From Prevotella sp. UBA3757 (lineage in GTDB: Bacteria; Bacteroidota; Bacteroidia; Bacteroidales; Bacteroidaceae), in NCBI GenBank assembly GCA_002371715.1, contig DFGF01000145.1, positions 16,512 through 21,859 of the forward strand: 5,348 nt of DNA, given 5' to 3'. Positions 4,947-5,348 of this stretch are shown here, piece after piece (the stretch's first letter is position 1; each line of letters opens with the position of its first letter). Under the pieces are notes generated by a model that had not been told where the DNA came from, did not search any database, and saw nothing but the letters and a program-made list of their open reading frames with translations. Position numbers and translations under genes: made by a program.

Positions 4947-5348
4947 TTATTCAGCCTTGTCGCCGATGGCCTTCATGATTTTGGCTTCCAGTTCTTCACA
5001 CAGCTCCGGGTTGTCCTTCAGCATATCCTTGACGGCGTCGCGTCCCTGTGCCAGCTTGGTGTCTTCGTACGAGAACCACGAACCGCTCTTCTTGATGATG
5101 CCGTACTCCACGCCCAGGTCTACTATCTCGCCAATCTTCGAGATACCTTCGCCGAACAGTATCTCAAATTCTGCCCTGCGGAAGGGGGGAGCCACCTTGT
5201 TCTTCACAACCTTCACCTTCACCTGGTTGCCCAGGATGTCGTCGCCGTCCTTGATGGCCTGGCCCTTGCGGATGTCCAGGCGTACGGAGGCATAGAACTT
5301 CAGCGCGTTGCCGCCGGTGGTCGTTTCGGGGTTGCCGAACATGATGCC
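4947..5348 (-). CDS. recA: RecA recombinase, C-terminal 133 codons, cut by window edge
   Basis: RecA forms ATP-dependent filaments on single-stranded DNA, catalyses strand exchange and triggers LexA cleavage in the SOS response. The window holds the part from the DNA-binding loop L2 onward: GIMFGNPETTTGGNALKFYA corresponds to E. coli residues from about G200, and includes the allosteric Glu of NPETTTGG. The segments VKVVKNKVAPPFRRAEF, FGEGISKIGEIVDLGVEYGII and GSWFSYEDTKLAQGRD follow in the normal order. The C-terminus (ELCEELEAKIMKAIGDKAE, then TAA) is about 20 residues shorter than in E. coli and lacks the long acidic tail; I take this as lineage variation rather than truncation, since the core is intact. 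The Walker motifs and the start lie outside the window. No terminator hairpin is visible after the stop. Confidence 0.98.
   Translation of the reverse strand, partial: GIMFGNPETTTGGNALKFYASVRLDIRKGQAIKDGDDILGNQVKVKVVKNKVAPPFRRAEFEILFGEGISKIGEIVDLGVEYGIIKKSGSWFSYEDTKLAQGRDAVKDMLKDNPELCEELEAKIMKAIGDKAE

Overview
The window looks like chromosomal DNA of a Bacteroidales bacterium, probably close to Prevotellaceae. The evidence is a Bacteroidetes-type promoter (TTTG, 19 bp, TATCTTTG), A-rich translation starts without strong Shine-Dalgarno sequences, a stand-alone dnaK, and two envelope proteins with a Bacteroidales look. No tRNA, rRNA, CRISPR array, insertion sequence or phage gene is visible. 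The taxonomic placement is inference from style, not a database match.

Layout, left to right. Positions 1-1310 (minus strand) hold the first 436 codons of dnaK, cut by the window edge. Positions 1311-1512 are a divergent regulatory region. Towards dnaK it carries a clear sigma-54 -24/-12 element; towards the right-hand gene it carries a housekeeping Bacteroidetes promoter; several short palindromes lie on the dnaK side. Positions 1543-3273 (plus) encode a large secreted protein of unknown function with a Pro/Thr/Ser-rich linker, three divergent internal repeats and a BamE/SmpA-like C-terminal domain. The spacer at 3274-3433 contains a palindrome and a segment resembling part of the dnaK upstream region. 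Positions 3434-3859 (plus) encode a small lipoprotein. Converging on it is a BASS-family sodium-coupled transporter (3902-4834, minus) with every expected sodium ligand. Upstream of the transporter, at 4841-4915, lies a 24-codon remnant of a response-regulator receiver domain. The C-terminal 133 codons of recA (4947-5348, minus) run off the right edge.

These genes do not form one pathway. dnaK (protein folding) and recA (recombination and SOS) are core functions. The secreted protein and the lipoprotein are consecutive on the same strand and both go to the envelope, so they may be related in use. The transporter has no visible promoter of its own and may depend on read-through from recA.

I see no undescribed multi-gene system. 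The points most worth a second look are the sigma-54-type promoter of dnaK, the related sequence segment on both sides of the secreted-protein gene, the triplicated architecture of that protein, and the receiver-domain fossil beside recA.
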